From Desulfomonilaceae bacterium (GTDB lineage Bacteria; Desulfobacterota; Desulfomonilia; Desulfomonilales; Desulfomonilaceae), in the NCBI GenBank assembly GCA_031082285.1, contig JAVHLK010000003.1, positions 51,587 through 115,586 of the forward strand: a stretch of DNA of 64,000 nucleotides. Direction: 5' to 3'. The notes below the pieces were generated by a model. The model made no database searches and was not told the DNA's origin. It saw only the letters and a list, made by a program, of their open reading frames with translations. This document shows, in pieces, positions 16,986 to 25,009 of this stretch. Position 1 is the stretch's first letter. The number at the start of each line of letters is the position of its first letter. The position numbers and the translations under genes are program-made.

Positions 16986-17183
16986 ATGCCCAAAATGAAG
17001 ACATGCCGCGGAGCGGCCAAACGCTTCACCATTCTCAAGAGCGGAAAAATTAAGAGGAAAAAAGCGTTCCATAGTCATATCCTCACCAGTAAGAGCACCA
17101 AGCGCAAGAGAAACCTCAGGAAAGAGGGCTTCATCAATCCCAAGGACGCCACGCAGGTTAGAAGGCTGCTGCCGTACGGATAA
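16986..17183 (+). CDS. rpmI: 50S ribosomal protein L35
   Basis: 65 residues, family length. [20 protein letters not shown] and the basic middle [20 protein letters not shown], then the terminal VRRLLPYG, are typical of bL35. A structural protein of the large ribosomal subunit. GGGAGATAGG precedes the ATG at 16986; the longer frame from 16878 has no L35-like extension. rplT follows after 95 bp. The usual upstream neighbour, infC, is absent. Confidence 0.95.
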   Translation: MPKMKTCRGAAKRFTILKSGKIKRKKAFHSHILTSKSTKRKRNLRKEGFINPKDATQVRRLLPYG

Positions 17184-17278
17184 CCGTGGCGAACGGATCT
17201 GTCGATGCCGGCGAACGCTCGATGCGACACTGTCGCGGGCGGAACGCGGTCGGCAGGCTGTTGTTCAAGGAGTCAGAC

Positions 17279-17638
17279 ATGCCAAGAGCACGGTGCGCGC
17301 CGGCCAGGAAGGCGCGACGCAAGAAGATCCTAAAAGCCGCCGCCGGATTTGTGGGCGGACGGAGCAGAACGTACAAGCAAGCACGAGACACCCTGGAGAA
17401 GTCGCTCTGTTACGCGTACCGGGACAGAAGAACCCGAAAACGTGACTTCAGACGCCTGTGGATCACACGTATCAGCGCAGGTACCAGGATGAACGGCATG
17501 GCTTACAACAGGTTCATTCAAGGACTGAAGAAGGCGGGCATCGAACTGGACAGGAAGATACTCGCCGACCTCGCAGTCACCGACCCGGTCGCTTTTACGA
17601 GCATCGTTCGGAATGCCCGTACCGCGCTGGAGGCCTAA
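17279..17638 (+). CDS. rplT: 50S ribosomal protein L20
   Basis: 119 residues. Starts [20 protein letters not shown], then [20 protein letters not shown] and [20 protein letters not shown], all hallmark blocks of bL20, which binds 23S rRNA early in large-subunit assembly and in many bacteria represses its own operon. ATG at 17279 is chosen over the upstream frame by family length. A rho-independent terminator follows at 17717. Confidence 0.96.
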   Translation: MPRARCAPARKARRKKILKAAAGFVGGRSRTYKQARDTLEKSLCYAYRDRRTRKRDFRRLWITRISAGTRMNGMAYNRFIQGLKKAGIELDRKILADLAVTDPVAFTSIVRNARTALEA

Positions 17639-17716
17639 AACTCGTCTTCCAACAGTCGGACCGTCAGCGGCCTGACCTGGGGCCCCCCATTGGAAGCGTA
17701 ATGATAGTCGACGGAC

Positions 17717-17742
17717 AGCGGTCTTACGGGACCGCTTTTTTT
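17717..17742 (+). terminator. Rho-independent terminator after rplT
   Basis: Stem AGCGGTC (17717-17723) with GACCGCT (17730-17736), six-base loop TTACGG, and a run of T from 17736 to 17742. Separates rpmI-rplT from pheST. No Phe-rich leader frame is visible before it, so a simple terminator is more likely than a pheM-type attenuator. The rest of the 383-bp gap holds a GC-rich palindromic stretch near 17785-17835 (GGGACGCCCGTCCC) and no gene. Confidence 0.75.
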
Positions 17743-18021
17743 CGTGGCAGGACGCGGATTGCCGTAATGCATCCACTGGAAGATGACGGGCAGGGACGCC
17801 CGTCCCACTGAGACTGCGGGCGCAGCCCGGCCTACGGATTTGTCGCCTTTTGCCGCTCCCAGTACCTCCGACGGGTCTTGATCAGTATCTGTCGAGGGTT
17901 CGGGCGGAAATATTTGACCGTACTTATGAATTCGACTGTTCATGAAACCTTGATCCTCCGGACATGTTCCGAAGAGTAACAACACACGTGAGCCGCACGA
18001 CGCCAGGGGGCATATGCCATC

Positions 18022-19038
18022 ATGAAGGAGCAACTGGAAAAGCTCAGAGAGGCGACCATCGAACTCATCTCCGGTCTTTCCGATGAGAAGGCCCTGAATG
18101 ACGCCCGAACCCGGATACTGGGGAGAAAAGGACAGCTGACCGGGTTCCTGAGGGGCTTGAAAGACCTCGATCCGGAAGAGCGGGCCCGGATGGGACAACT
18201 TGCCAATCAGATCAAGATCGACCTGGAACAGAGCTTCGATCGGATGGAGACCGCGATCAGGGAACGGATGGAAGAGCAGAGACTCGCTGCCGAGTTCGTG
18301 GACGTCACGCTTCCGGGTCGGAGGTCCCCCATCGGACGGAGCCACATCCTCCACAGAGTGACCGACGAGCTGATCGATGTGTTTGCCGGTCTGGGATTTC
18401 AACTTGCCGAAGGACCGGAAGTGGAACTCGACTATTACAATTTCGAGGCGCTCAACATTCCCAGGGACCATCCGGCCAGAGACATGCAGGACACGTTTTA
18501 CTTTTCGGACAACGTGGTGTTGCGCACACACACTTCACCCGTTCAGATCAGGACCATGGAGAAGCAGCAGCCTCCGGTGCGCGTGATATGCCCCGGCAAA
18601 GTGTACCGGCGCGACGCGGACATCACCCACTCGCCCATGTTCATGCAAATCGAAGGACTGTGGGTGGACCGGGGGATCTCGTTTGCCGATCTCAAGGGAG
18701 TGCTGACCGCGTTCGTCCAGGAGTACTTCGGTAAAGACGTGGGGCTGCGATTTCGACCGAGCTTTTTTCCCTTTACCGAGCCGTCCGCAGAGGTGGATAT
18801 ACGGTGTGTCATCTGCGGCGGTGAGGGATGCCGGACCTGTTCACAAACCGGCTGGCTCGAAATTCTCGGTTCCGGCATGGTCGATCCGGTCTTGTACGGA
18901 TTTGTGAACTACGATCCGTCCGTGTATACGGGCTTCGCATTCGGTATGGGCATTGAGCGTGTGGCCATGCTCAAATATCGAATTCCGGACATCCGAGCCT
19001 TTTATGAGAACGATGTCCGATTCCTCAATCAGTTTTGA
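18022..19038 (+). CDS. pheS: Phenylalanyl-tRNA synthetase alpha subunit
   Basis: 338 residues, normal for PheS. N-terminal coiled coil (about 1-85) for tRNA-Phe binding, then the class II catalytic core: motif 2 region VICPGKVYRRDADITHSPMF, QIEGLWVD, RPSFFPFTEPSAEVD, a CxxC...CxxC knuckle (CVICGGEGCRTC) and motif 3 FGMGIERVAMLKY. With PheT it forms the alpha2-beta2 enzyme that charges tRNA-Phe. pheT begins 65 bp downstream. Confidence 0.97.
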   Translation: MKEQLEKLREATIELISGLSDEKALNDARTRILGRKGQLTGFLRGLKDLDPEERARMGQLANQIKIDLEQSFDRMETAIRERMEEQRLAAEFVDVTLPGRRSPIGRSHILHRVTDELIDVFAGLGFQLAEGPEVELDYYNFEALNIPRDHPARDMQDTFYFSDNVVLRTHTSPVQIRTMEKQQPPVRVICPGKVYRRDADITHSPMFMQIEGLWVDRGISFADLKGVLTAFVQEYFGKDVGLRFRPSFFPFTEPSAEVDIRCVICGGEGCRTCSQTGWLEILGSGMVDPVLYGFVNYDPSVYTGFAFGMGIERVAMLKYRIPDIRAFYENDVRFLNQF

Positions 19039-19103
19039 GTAGCCGTGGCGGAGCTGAGGGCTCGCCTCAATTCGGTGAACTATCTCAAAAAGGGTGACAA
19101 GAA

Positions 19104-21548
19104 ATGCTCGTCAGCTTCAACTGGTTGAAAGAGTTTGTGGAGATCGATCTACCGGCAGAAGAGGTTGCAGACCTGCTCACCATGAGTGGGATCGAGGTGG
19201 AGGGGGTAACCCCTGCGGGCCAAGGATTGGACAAAGTCCTTACCGCGCGCATCGAAGAGGTCACGCCTCATCCCAAATCCGAGAAACTCAGTCTGACACG
19301 GATATCCCTGCGAGACAGGGAAGTCACTGTGGTGTGCGGCGCGCCGAACGTCCAAGTGGGTCAGATCGTGCCCTATTGTCCTCCCGGATGCGTACTTCCT
19401 TCGGGAATGGAGATCAAGGAAACCAAGATCAAGGGGGTTGCGTCCCCGGGAATGATCTGTTCCGAGAAGGAGTTGGGGCTGGGTGAGGACGCGTCGGGAA
19501 TTCTCGTCTTCGAGGAGGGAACCAAGGTAGGCGTTCCCCTGACCGACGCGTATCCATTGGTGGAGGACTACATACTGGAGACCTCGGTGACACCCAACCG
19601 CGGGGATTGCCTGTCAATCCTGGGGATCGCTCGGGAGGTCGCCGCACTCCTGGGAAGACCGTGGAAAGTGCCGACATTCGCCATTCAGGAGAGCGAGATC
19701 GGTGTCCACGAGAGGACGAGCATAGAAGTCCCGGACGCTGATCTGTGCCTGCGTTATGTGGCACGGGTGGTGGAGGGCGTATCAGTCGGGCCGTCCCCCT
19801 TGGAAGTGCGCCTCAGGCTCACCAGATCGGGCGTGAGGCCGATCTCCAATGTGGTGGATGCTACCAACCTTGTCCTCCTGGAATGCGGCCAACCGCTGCA
19901 CGCGTTCGATTACACGATATTGGACGGCGGAAGGATCGTGGTCCGTCGATGCGATCCCGGTGAGACCTTCGTGACCTTAGACGGCACAGAGCGCCGCTTG
20001 CCTCCGAACTCTCTGATGATCCGCGACGCGACGAGGTCGGTGGGTCTTGCGGGAATTATGGGAGGCTTGAACTCCGAGATTCGCGACGACACGTCCATTG
20101 TCCTGATCGAAAGCGCTTGTTTTGAGAGATTTGGCATCAGAAGGACCGCCAAGGCGCTGGGAATGTCCACAGAGGCGTCATTCCGCTTTGAACGGGGAGT
20201 CGACCCGGAAGGCACTCTGTGGGCCGCCCATCGAGTGACGTATCTCATATGGAAGCTTGCCGGCGGGAACGTTCTGGCCGGCCATATCGATGTGTATCCC
20301 AACCCGGTTCAAAGGCCCGCAGTACCGATGAAGACCAAGACCGCGAAAATCCTGCTCGGGGTGGACGTGACGCGTCAACAATGCGCCGGGTATCTGGAAC
20401 GGCTGGGGGTGAAAGTGAATCCTTCGGAGGGAGACGAGGACTCTCTGATGTGTACTCCCCCTTCATGGCGATGGGACCTGGACCGTGATGTGGACATGAT
20501 CGAAGAGGTTGCACGGATCCACGGCTTTCAGAACATTCCCGTCTCGATGCCCACGTACGTGTCCGCTCCGGACAACACGAGGGAGGACCACAATCAGGTA
20601 CGAAACGTTGCCGGCTTAATGAACGCGAGCGGGTTCACCGAGATCGTCACCATGTCGTTCGGGTCGGTCGAGTCCGCGGAGGAATTTCTTCCGGACGGGA
20701 AGGGAACCGGCGAACTCGCGTTGCTCAACCCGTTGTCGGAAGATTACGCGGTGATGCGCACATCTCTTATGCCGGGACTCCTCTCGACTCTGAAGAGGAA
20801 CTTGAACCATCGGTCGGAGGACCTGAAACTGTATGAGATCGGCAAGACCTTCCATCCTGTTCCGGACCGGGAACTGCCCAGGGAGGATCTCGTGCTGGCC
20901 GCCGCGGCAACGGGCGCGCGCCACCCGCGATCGTGGCATTTTCACAGGGGAGAGATCGACGTTTACGGCAAGGTCGACAAGGAGCCTGAGGTGGACTTCT
21001 ACGATATGAAGGGCGCGCTGGAGAATGTGCTTGAAGGGCTTGGAATCTCCGAGGCCGCGTTCGCTCCTTCGCAGGTTCCGTTTCTCCACCCGGGCAAGTC
21101 CGCGGACGTTTTTGTTGCGGATCGCAACGTCGGTTTCGTCGGCGAATTGTCTCCGCGTAAGATCAGGGAGCACCAATTCACCGGAACCGTTCAGATCTTT
21201 CAAATTCTCCTGGAGCCTCTGCTCATTCAAACCCGCAAGGAAAGGGTTTTCCGGCCAATTCCCCGCTACCCGTTTATAGAGCGGGACTTATCGTTAGTGG
21301 TTGAAAGAAATTGTTCAGGAGATAAGATTAAACGCTTGATTTCACGTTTGGGGCATGATATCATTGGCTCCGTTGTCCTATTTGATTTGTATAGAGGAGA
21401 GTCGATTCCGGAAGGGTACCAAAGCGTGGCGTTCCGGATTCGATATCAGTCCGAGGATCGGACTCTGACCGACGAAGAGGTCCAAGAGGTCCATTCCCGT
21501 GTGGTGGAGGCTGTCACTACCCAATTGGGCGCCGCACTGAGGGAATAG
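19104..21548 (+). CDS. pheT: Phenylalanyl-tRNA synthetase beta subunit
   Basis: 814 residues, family length. Domains in order: B1/B8 start (MLVSFNWLKEFVEIDLPAEE), EMAP-type tRNA-binding domain (about 40-150, with VVCGAPNV), B3/B4 editing domain (about 210-385), B5 (about 405-475), the synthetase-like core and a C-terminal anticodon-binding FDX-ACB domain (RPIPRYPFIERDLSLV onward). Partner of PheS; the editing domain clears Tyr-tRNA-Phe. Confidence 0.97.
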   Translation: MLVSFNWLKEFVEIDLPAEEVADLLTMSGIEVEGVTPAGQGLDKVLTARIEEVTPHPKSEKLSLTRISLRDREVTVVCGAPNVQVGQIVPYCPPGCVLPSGMEIKETKIKGVASPGMICSEKELGLGEDASGILVFEEGTKVGVPLTDAYPLVEDYILETSVTPNRGDCLSILGIAREVAALLGRPWKVPTFAIQESEIGVHERTSIEVPDADLCLRYVARVVEGVSVGPSPLEVRLRLTRSGVRPISNVVDATNLVLLECGQPLHAFDYTILDGGRIVVRRCDPGETFVTLDGTERRLPPNSLMIRDATRSVGLAGIMGGLNSEIRDDTSIVLIESACFERFGIRRTAKALGMSTEASFRFERGVDPEGTLWAAHRVTYLIWKLAGGNVLAGHIDVYPNPVQRPAVPMKTKTAKILLGVDVTRQQCAGYLERLGVKVNPSEGDEDSLMCTPPSWRWDLDRDVDMIEEVARIHGFQNIPVSMPTYVSAPDNTREDHNQVRNVAGLMNASGFTEIVTMSFGSVESAEEFLPDGKGTGELALLNPLSEDYAVMRTSLMPGLLSTLKRNLNHRSEDLKLYEIGKTFHPVPDRELPREDLVLAAAATGARHPRSWHFHRGEIDVYGKVDKEPEVDFYDMKGALENVLEGLGISEAAFAPSQVPFLHPGKSADVFVADRNVGFVGELSPRKIREHQFTGTVQIFQILLEPLLIQTRKERVFRPIPRYPFIERDLSLVVERNCSGDKIKRLISRLGHDIIGSVVLFDLYRGESIPEGYQSVAFRIRYQSEDRTLTDEEVQEVHSRVVEAVTTQLGAALRE

Positions 21549-21654
21549 GGCGGTTCGTATCGATCCACGTACCGGGTGGATTGGCCGAGCCGAGCGACCA
21601 GGCGGATCTCCGGAACACGTCGGATTGATTCTGATTTGGAGGGGTGGTCCAGAT

Positions 21655-22086
21655 ATGGCTATCGCAATTCCGGAAAAGCAATATTTCAAGATCGGCGAAG
21701 TCAGCGAAATCCTTGACGTCGAGCCATATGTTCTCAGGTATTGGGAGTCGGAATTCAAGATTCTCAAGCCCACTCGAACCAGGGCTCGGCAGCGCCTGTA
21801 TCACAAGAAGGATCTGGAACTGCTTCTGGAAATCAAGCATCTCCTGTACGACGAGAAGTTCACGATCGCCGGCGCGAAAAAGCGCCTTCAGGAGATGAAG
21901 AAGCAGAACTCGGCTGAAAAGAAGGCGAGGAAGGCCGTCAAGACGGTAAAGAACAGACCCGAACTCGAGACCGAGGACTACAGGGCCGAAAACCCCTCGC
22001 CGGCAGAGGAAAACGCGGATTACAAAGAAATCTTGCTTGAGATCAAGAAAGAGCTGAAAGAGCTCAGAGCCATTCTTGAAGGATAG
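21655..22086 (+). CDS. MerR-family transcriptional regulator downstream of pheT
   Basis: 143 residues. A MerR winged-helix (KIGEVSEILDVEPYVLRYWE, then RLYHKKDLELLLEIKHLL) covers residues 8-80 and is followed by a lysine-rich linker and a helical acidic C-terminus with no metal-binding cysteines. A GGAGGGG ribosome site supports ATG 21655. A MerR-like gene directly after pheT is common in Deltaproteobacteria; its targets are not known to me. Confidence 0.85.
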   Translation: MAIAIPEKQYFKIGEVSEILDVEPYVLRYWESEFKILKPTRTRARQRLYHKKDLELLLEIKHLLYDEKFTIAGAKKRLQEMKKQNSAEKKARKAVKTVKNRPELETEDYRAENPSPAEENADYKEILLEIKKELKELRAILEG

Positions 22087-22495
22087 GTCCGCGCCGGGCA
22101 TCCGGTACGACATCAGGATGGGCCCACGCCCGGGTCCGTCGCGGAATCATCCGAGCCTTGCCATTCCAGGCGCTTGAGGTCCGGCTGTCTCACGGATTTG
22201 GAGCGGTCGCGGGAACTCCGTGACCGACAGGTGTACACTCACTCCTGACTCTCAACCCCGATACTCCTTCGTTTCTCGCCCCAAGAAACAAAGCTCCAAT
22301 CCCTCCCGTGACCGTCATTCAACGGCATCTCTTCCCGTACAAGGCCGTAGTCGGAAGTGCCGTCAGAAATGAAGGCGTCGGTGTCGTCCCCGGGGAAATC
22401 CCTCGGCCTTCTCTTACACAAAGCGAGTCAGGGAGATTTCTTCATGTGAAGCCCGGGAACCGGACGCCACTGATTGGTCGCTTTTCCGGCAATTG

Positions 22496-22530
22496 CAGTA
22501 CGTCTTGCTTCGCTGCACGTACTGTTTTTT
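22496..22530 (+). terminator. Probable rho-independent terminator
   Basis: CAGTACGT (22496-22503) pairs perfectly with ACGTACTG (22517-22524), loop of 13 nt, followed by six T (22525-22530). It sits in the 545-bp gap after the MerR gene, just before the small zinc-ribbon gene; it could end pheST-merR transcription or act as a leader element of the next gene. The rest of that gap shows nothing coding. Confidence 0.5.
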
Positions 22531-22631
22531 GGGTTGCCGGGTCCGAAATGCTGGTCTATAGTCGGAACAGCGGAGCTCTGCGGGGCCCGAATTGGTACCA
22601 TCAATACATCGGCGGGGAAAGGAGCCGGATC

Positions 22632-22829
22632 ATGACCACACCTATGCATTGCCCGGGTCTGGAGGCGCACAAGAATCTCACTTCGTTTACCTGTAAGTGT
22701 CCTGAGTGCGGCAAGACCATAGAGGTCTTTTCCGACGAGTTCGACCGGCCTCACAAGTGCCCTGGTTGCAAGGAACCGGTGGACTTCACGAAATGCAGCA
22801 TTGAATCCACGGCATCCCAATTGAAGTGA
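22632..22829 (+). CDS. Small zinc-ribbon protein
   Basis: 65 residues. Two zinc knuckles, CKCPECGKTIEVF and HKCPGCKEPVDFTKC, form a zinc-ribbon of the type seen in many small Desulfobacterota proteins of unknown role; it may bind DNA, RNA or a partner protein. AAAGGAG about 8 bases upstream supports ATG 22632; the longer frame from 22308 crosses the hairpin-terminator and is rejected. Converges with the cheB-like gene. Confidence 0.65.
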   Translation: MTTPMHCPGLEAHKNLTSFTCKCPECGKTIEVFSDEFDRPHKCPGCKEPVDFTKCSIESTASQLK

Positions 22830-22841
22830 CCGCGACATGCG

Positions 22842-22870
22842 GCCGGACGGCGCACTCTGCGCAGTCCGGC
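22842..22870. terminator. Hairpin between convergent genes
   Basis: GCCGGAC (22842-22848) pairs with GTCCGGC (22864-22870) and the inner GCGCA with TGCGC, closing on a CTC loop. There is no T-run; it may act as a bidirectional end of transcription for the zinc-ribbon gene and the chemosensory operon. Confidence 0.4.
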
Positions 22871-22897
22871 ACCCCCATTCTCGTCAATTTCTCTGCA

Positions 22898-23971
22898 TCA
22901 GTTGAGCTCATCTGCGGAGTGTAGTTTCATAAAGAATTCCGCCATGAGAAAGTCCGGAAGGATTTTTTCGACACTGTCTTTTTGCAGGGCGGCAAGCGGC
23001 ATCTGGGGGTCCAAGCAGTTCGTGATATCTTGCACGACGCCCATACCTCCGGCCTTTCGGATTGCGGCCACACCATCGGCACCATCGGTACCGGCCCCGG
23101 TCATGACCACTCCGACGGATCGTGACCCAAATGCACTGAGAGACGACAGCATTTCATTCACGGGGAAAGGGGAAGTCATCTGTGAGCCGCGCAGTTGGAA
23201 CACGGCACTCCCATGGGATCCCTTGAAAAGCGTCGCGCCGTCTTGCCCCGAGCAAATATAGCATGTGCCCTTTTCCGGGACCTCGACTCCGTCGACGGTC
23301 TTGACGGGCACCCGACTATGAGACTCCAGGTAGGAGACAAACGGCGCGACGTACCGCCTGGCTACGAGCAACACGACAATCATCACGTCTCGGAATTCAC
23401 CGGTAAGTGCCGGCACGATTCTCAGAAGGCCGTAGTATCCTCCGGTACCGGCTCCTATGCCGATGAACCGTGTCGAGTGATCGCACGGCCCTCCGGATGA
23501 TTTCTCGGACTCTTTGGGCGACTGCCCCATCCGGATGTATCGAGAACGCCCGGTTCGTATGGCGGCGGCTCGTCTCACCTTTGATATGATGTCGGCCTTT
23601 TGAGCATCCAAGCTTTCGTCCTCACGCCTGGACGGCTTTGCAATGACGTCGATCGCGCCGTATTTCAGCGCGTCAAAGGTGGTTCGCGCTCCTTCGGTGG
23701 TCAGCGCGCTGATCATGACCGTGGGAACGGAATGCCTCACCATGATATGCTTAAGCGCCGTGATTCCGTTCATTCGGGGCATCTCGACGTCCATGGTGAC
23801 CACATCGGGCTTGAGGCCGGCCACCATGTCCAGCGCCTCTCGACCGTCCTTTGCCCTCCCGACGACGACAATCTTATCGTCATCACTAAGAATGCCGGCA
23901 ATCTGGCGACTCATGAGCGCGGAGTCGTCGACCACCAGAACCCGAATTTTGTTGTTGGCGCCGTTATCCAT
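22898..23971 (-). CDS. CheB-like response regulator with a degenerate methylesterase domain
   Basis: 357 residues: receiver domain (1-120; phosphorylation site Asp61 in VTMDVEMP, Lys112) and CheB C-terminal domain (about 165-350). In active CheB the catalytic triad is Ser of STGG, His of QHM and Asp of GMGxDG. Here the first block reads GIGAGTGGYYG, with Gly175 in place of Ser, the second reads IVVLLVARRYVAPF, with no His, and only Asp296 (MTGAGTDGADG) remains. So the fold is kept but methylesterase activity is probably lost. Last gene of the minus-strand chemosensory operon, 237 bp after the ParA gene. It might act as a decoy, a scaffold or a phosphate sink. Confidence 0.85.
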   Translation of the reverse strand: MDNGANNKIRVLVVDDSALMSRQIAGILSDDDKIVVVGRAKDGREALDMVAGLKPDVVTMDVEMPRMNGITALKHIMVRHSVPTVMISALTTEGARTTFDALKYGAIDVIAKPSRREDESLDAQKADIISKVRRAAAIRTGRSRYIRMGQSPKESEKSSGGPCDHSTRFIGIGAGTGGYYGLLRIVPALTGEFRDVMIVVLLVARRYVAPFVSYLESHSRVPVKTVDGVEVPEKGTCYICSGQDGATLFKGSHGSAVFQLRGSQMTSPFPVNEMLSSLSAFGSRSVGVVMTGAGTDGADGVAAIRKAGGMGVVQDITNCLDPQMPLAALQKDSVEKILPDFLMAEFFMKLHSADELN

Positions 23972-24208
23972 CTACGCCGACCTTAGTGCTTCGTTTCTCA
24001 AATACGGTACCGCACTGTTCTCTCGTTCGCGACCCGGAGACCCGGGAACGGAGTTTCCCCGGTAAGGAGGCCGGAGCTGCGGAAGACCGCAGAAATACCC
24101 ACACATCTTCGTGGGAGGTGCTTCCCTGCTCAACGATTTGGTACATCGGTCCCGGAATCCGCATCGTATTTGCGCCACAAATCATTCAATGTACATGATC
24201 CTAATCCG

Positions 24209-24994
24209 TCATGTAACACGACCGGAATCCGCTGCCAATATTTCCCGGGCCAACTGAACGTAGGCCCTTGCCCCGGGGGATTGAAGGTCATAGGCGATGA
24301 CCGGTTCGCGGCGATTCGGGATCTCCGCGAGTTTGGGATCTCTCGGAATAATGGTACGGAAGACGCGGTCTTTCAGGTATAGACGAATCTCCTGAACCAC
24401 CTTTACGGTGAATGCGGCCCGTTTGTCGGCCATGGTAATAAGAAAGCCGAATATGCCGAGTCTCGCGTTGTGCAGCCGTCTGACTTCGAGAGCGGCTCTC
24501 AATACTCTCCCCACCGTGGCCATGGACGCGTATTCGCACTGAATCGGCACCAGGTAGGAATCCGCTGCAACCAAAGCGGCTTGTGTGGGATTGTTCAGTC
24601 GCGGGGGGCAATCCAGGAAAATGTAATCATAGTCGGGTTTCACTCGTTCCAGAACCCGGCTGAGAAGATTTATCTCCCTGTCCATGGAACCGATGTACTG
24701 CCCTTCCTCCGTCATGGTCCTGACATTCGCGGGAATTATGTCCAGACGCGGTAACCGTGCATGAGACGGGTAAATTACTTCCGATACCGCAACACCGTCC
24801 CTGATCGACTCGAGAAGACCGATTCCGGCACCGGTATCATCCAGGCCGAAACACCGTGCCAGACCGCACTGGGGATCCATACCGACAAGCAGGACTCTCT
24901 TCTTCATCGCAGAAAGGCAAGCTCCCAGGTTGACCGCCGTCGAGGTCTTTCCCACTCCGCCTTTCTGGCTGACAATGGCTATTATCTGGCCCAT
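24209..24994 (-). CDS. ParA/Soj/MinD-type ATPase of the chemosensory operon
   Basis: 261 residues. Deviant Walker A QKGGVGKTSTAVNLGACLS, Walker A' GMDPQCGLARCFGL and Walker B YIFLDCPPRLNNP identify a ParA-family ATPase. Fifteen bases after cheA. In other bacteria ParC/ParP systems with such an ATPase place cytoplasmic or polar chemoreceptor arrays and share them between daughter cells; the same role is plausible here. No ParB or centromere-like repeats are adjacent, which argues against a chromosome-partition role. Confidence 0.85.
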   Translation of the reverse strand: MGQIIAIVSQKGGVGKTSTAVNLGACLSAMKKRVLLVGMDPQCGLARCFGLDDTGAGIGLLESIRDGVAVSEVIYPSHARLPRLDIIPANVRTMTEEGQYIGSMDREINLLSRVLERVKPDYDYIFLDCPPRLNNPTQAALVAADSYLVPIQCEYASMATVGRVLRAALEVRRLHNARLGIFGFLITMADKRAAFTVKVVQEIRLYLKDRVFRTIIPRDPKLAEIPNRREPVIAYDLQSPGARAYVQLAREILAADSGRVT

Positions 24995-25009
24995 GGGCTT
25001 GGCTTCCTC

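Noticed and set aside
17639..17742. Possible pheM-type leader and attenuator before pheS
   Set aside because: The terminator is clear, but no short Phe-rich frame precedes it and it lies 280 bp from pheS, so a plain rplT terminator is simpler.
22308..22631. Upstream extension of the zinc-ribbon frame
   Set aside because: It crosses a terminator-like hairpin and lacks homology; a good ribosome site supports ATG 22632.
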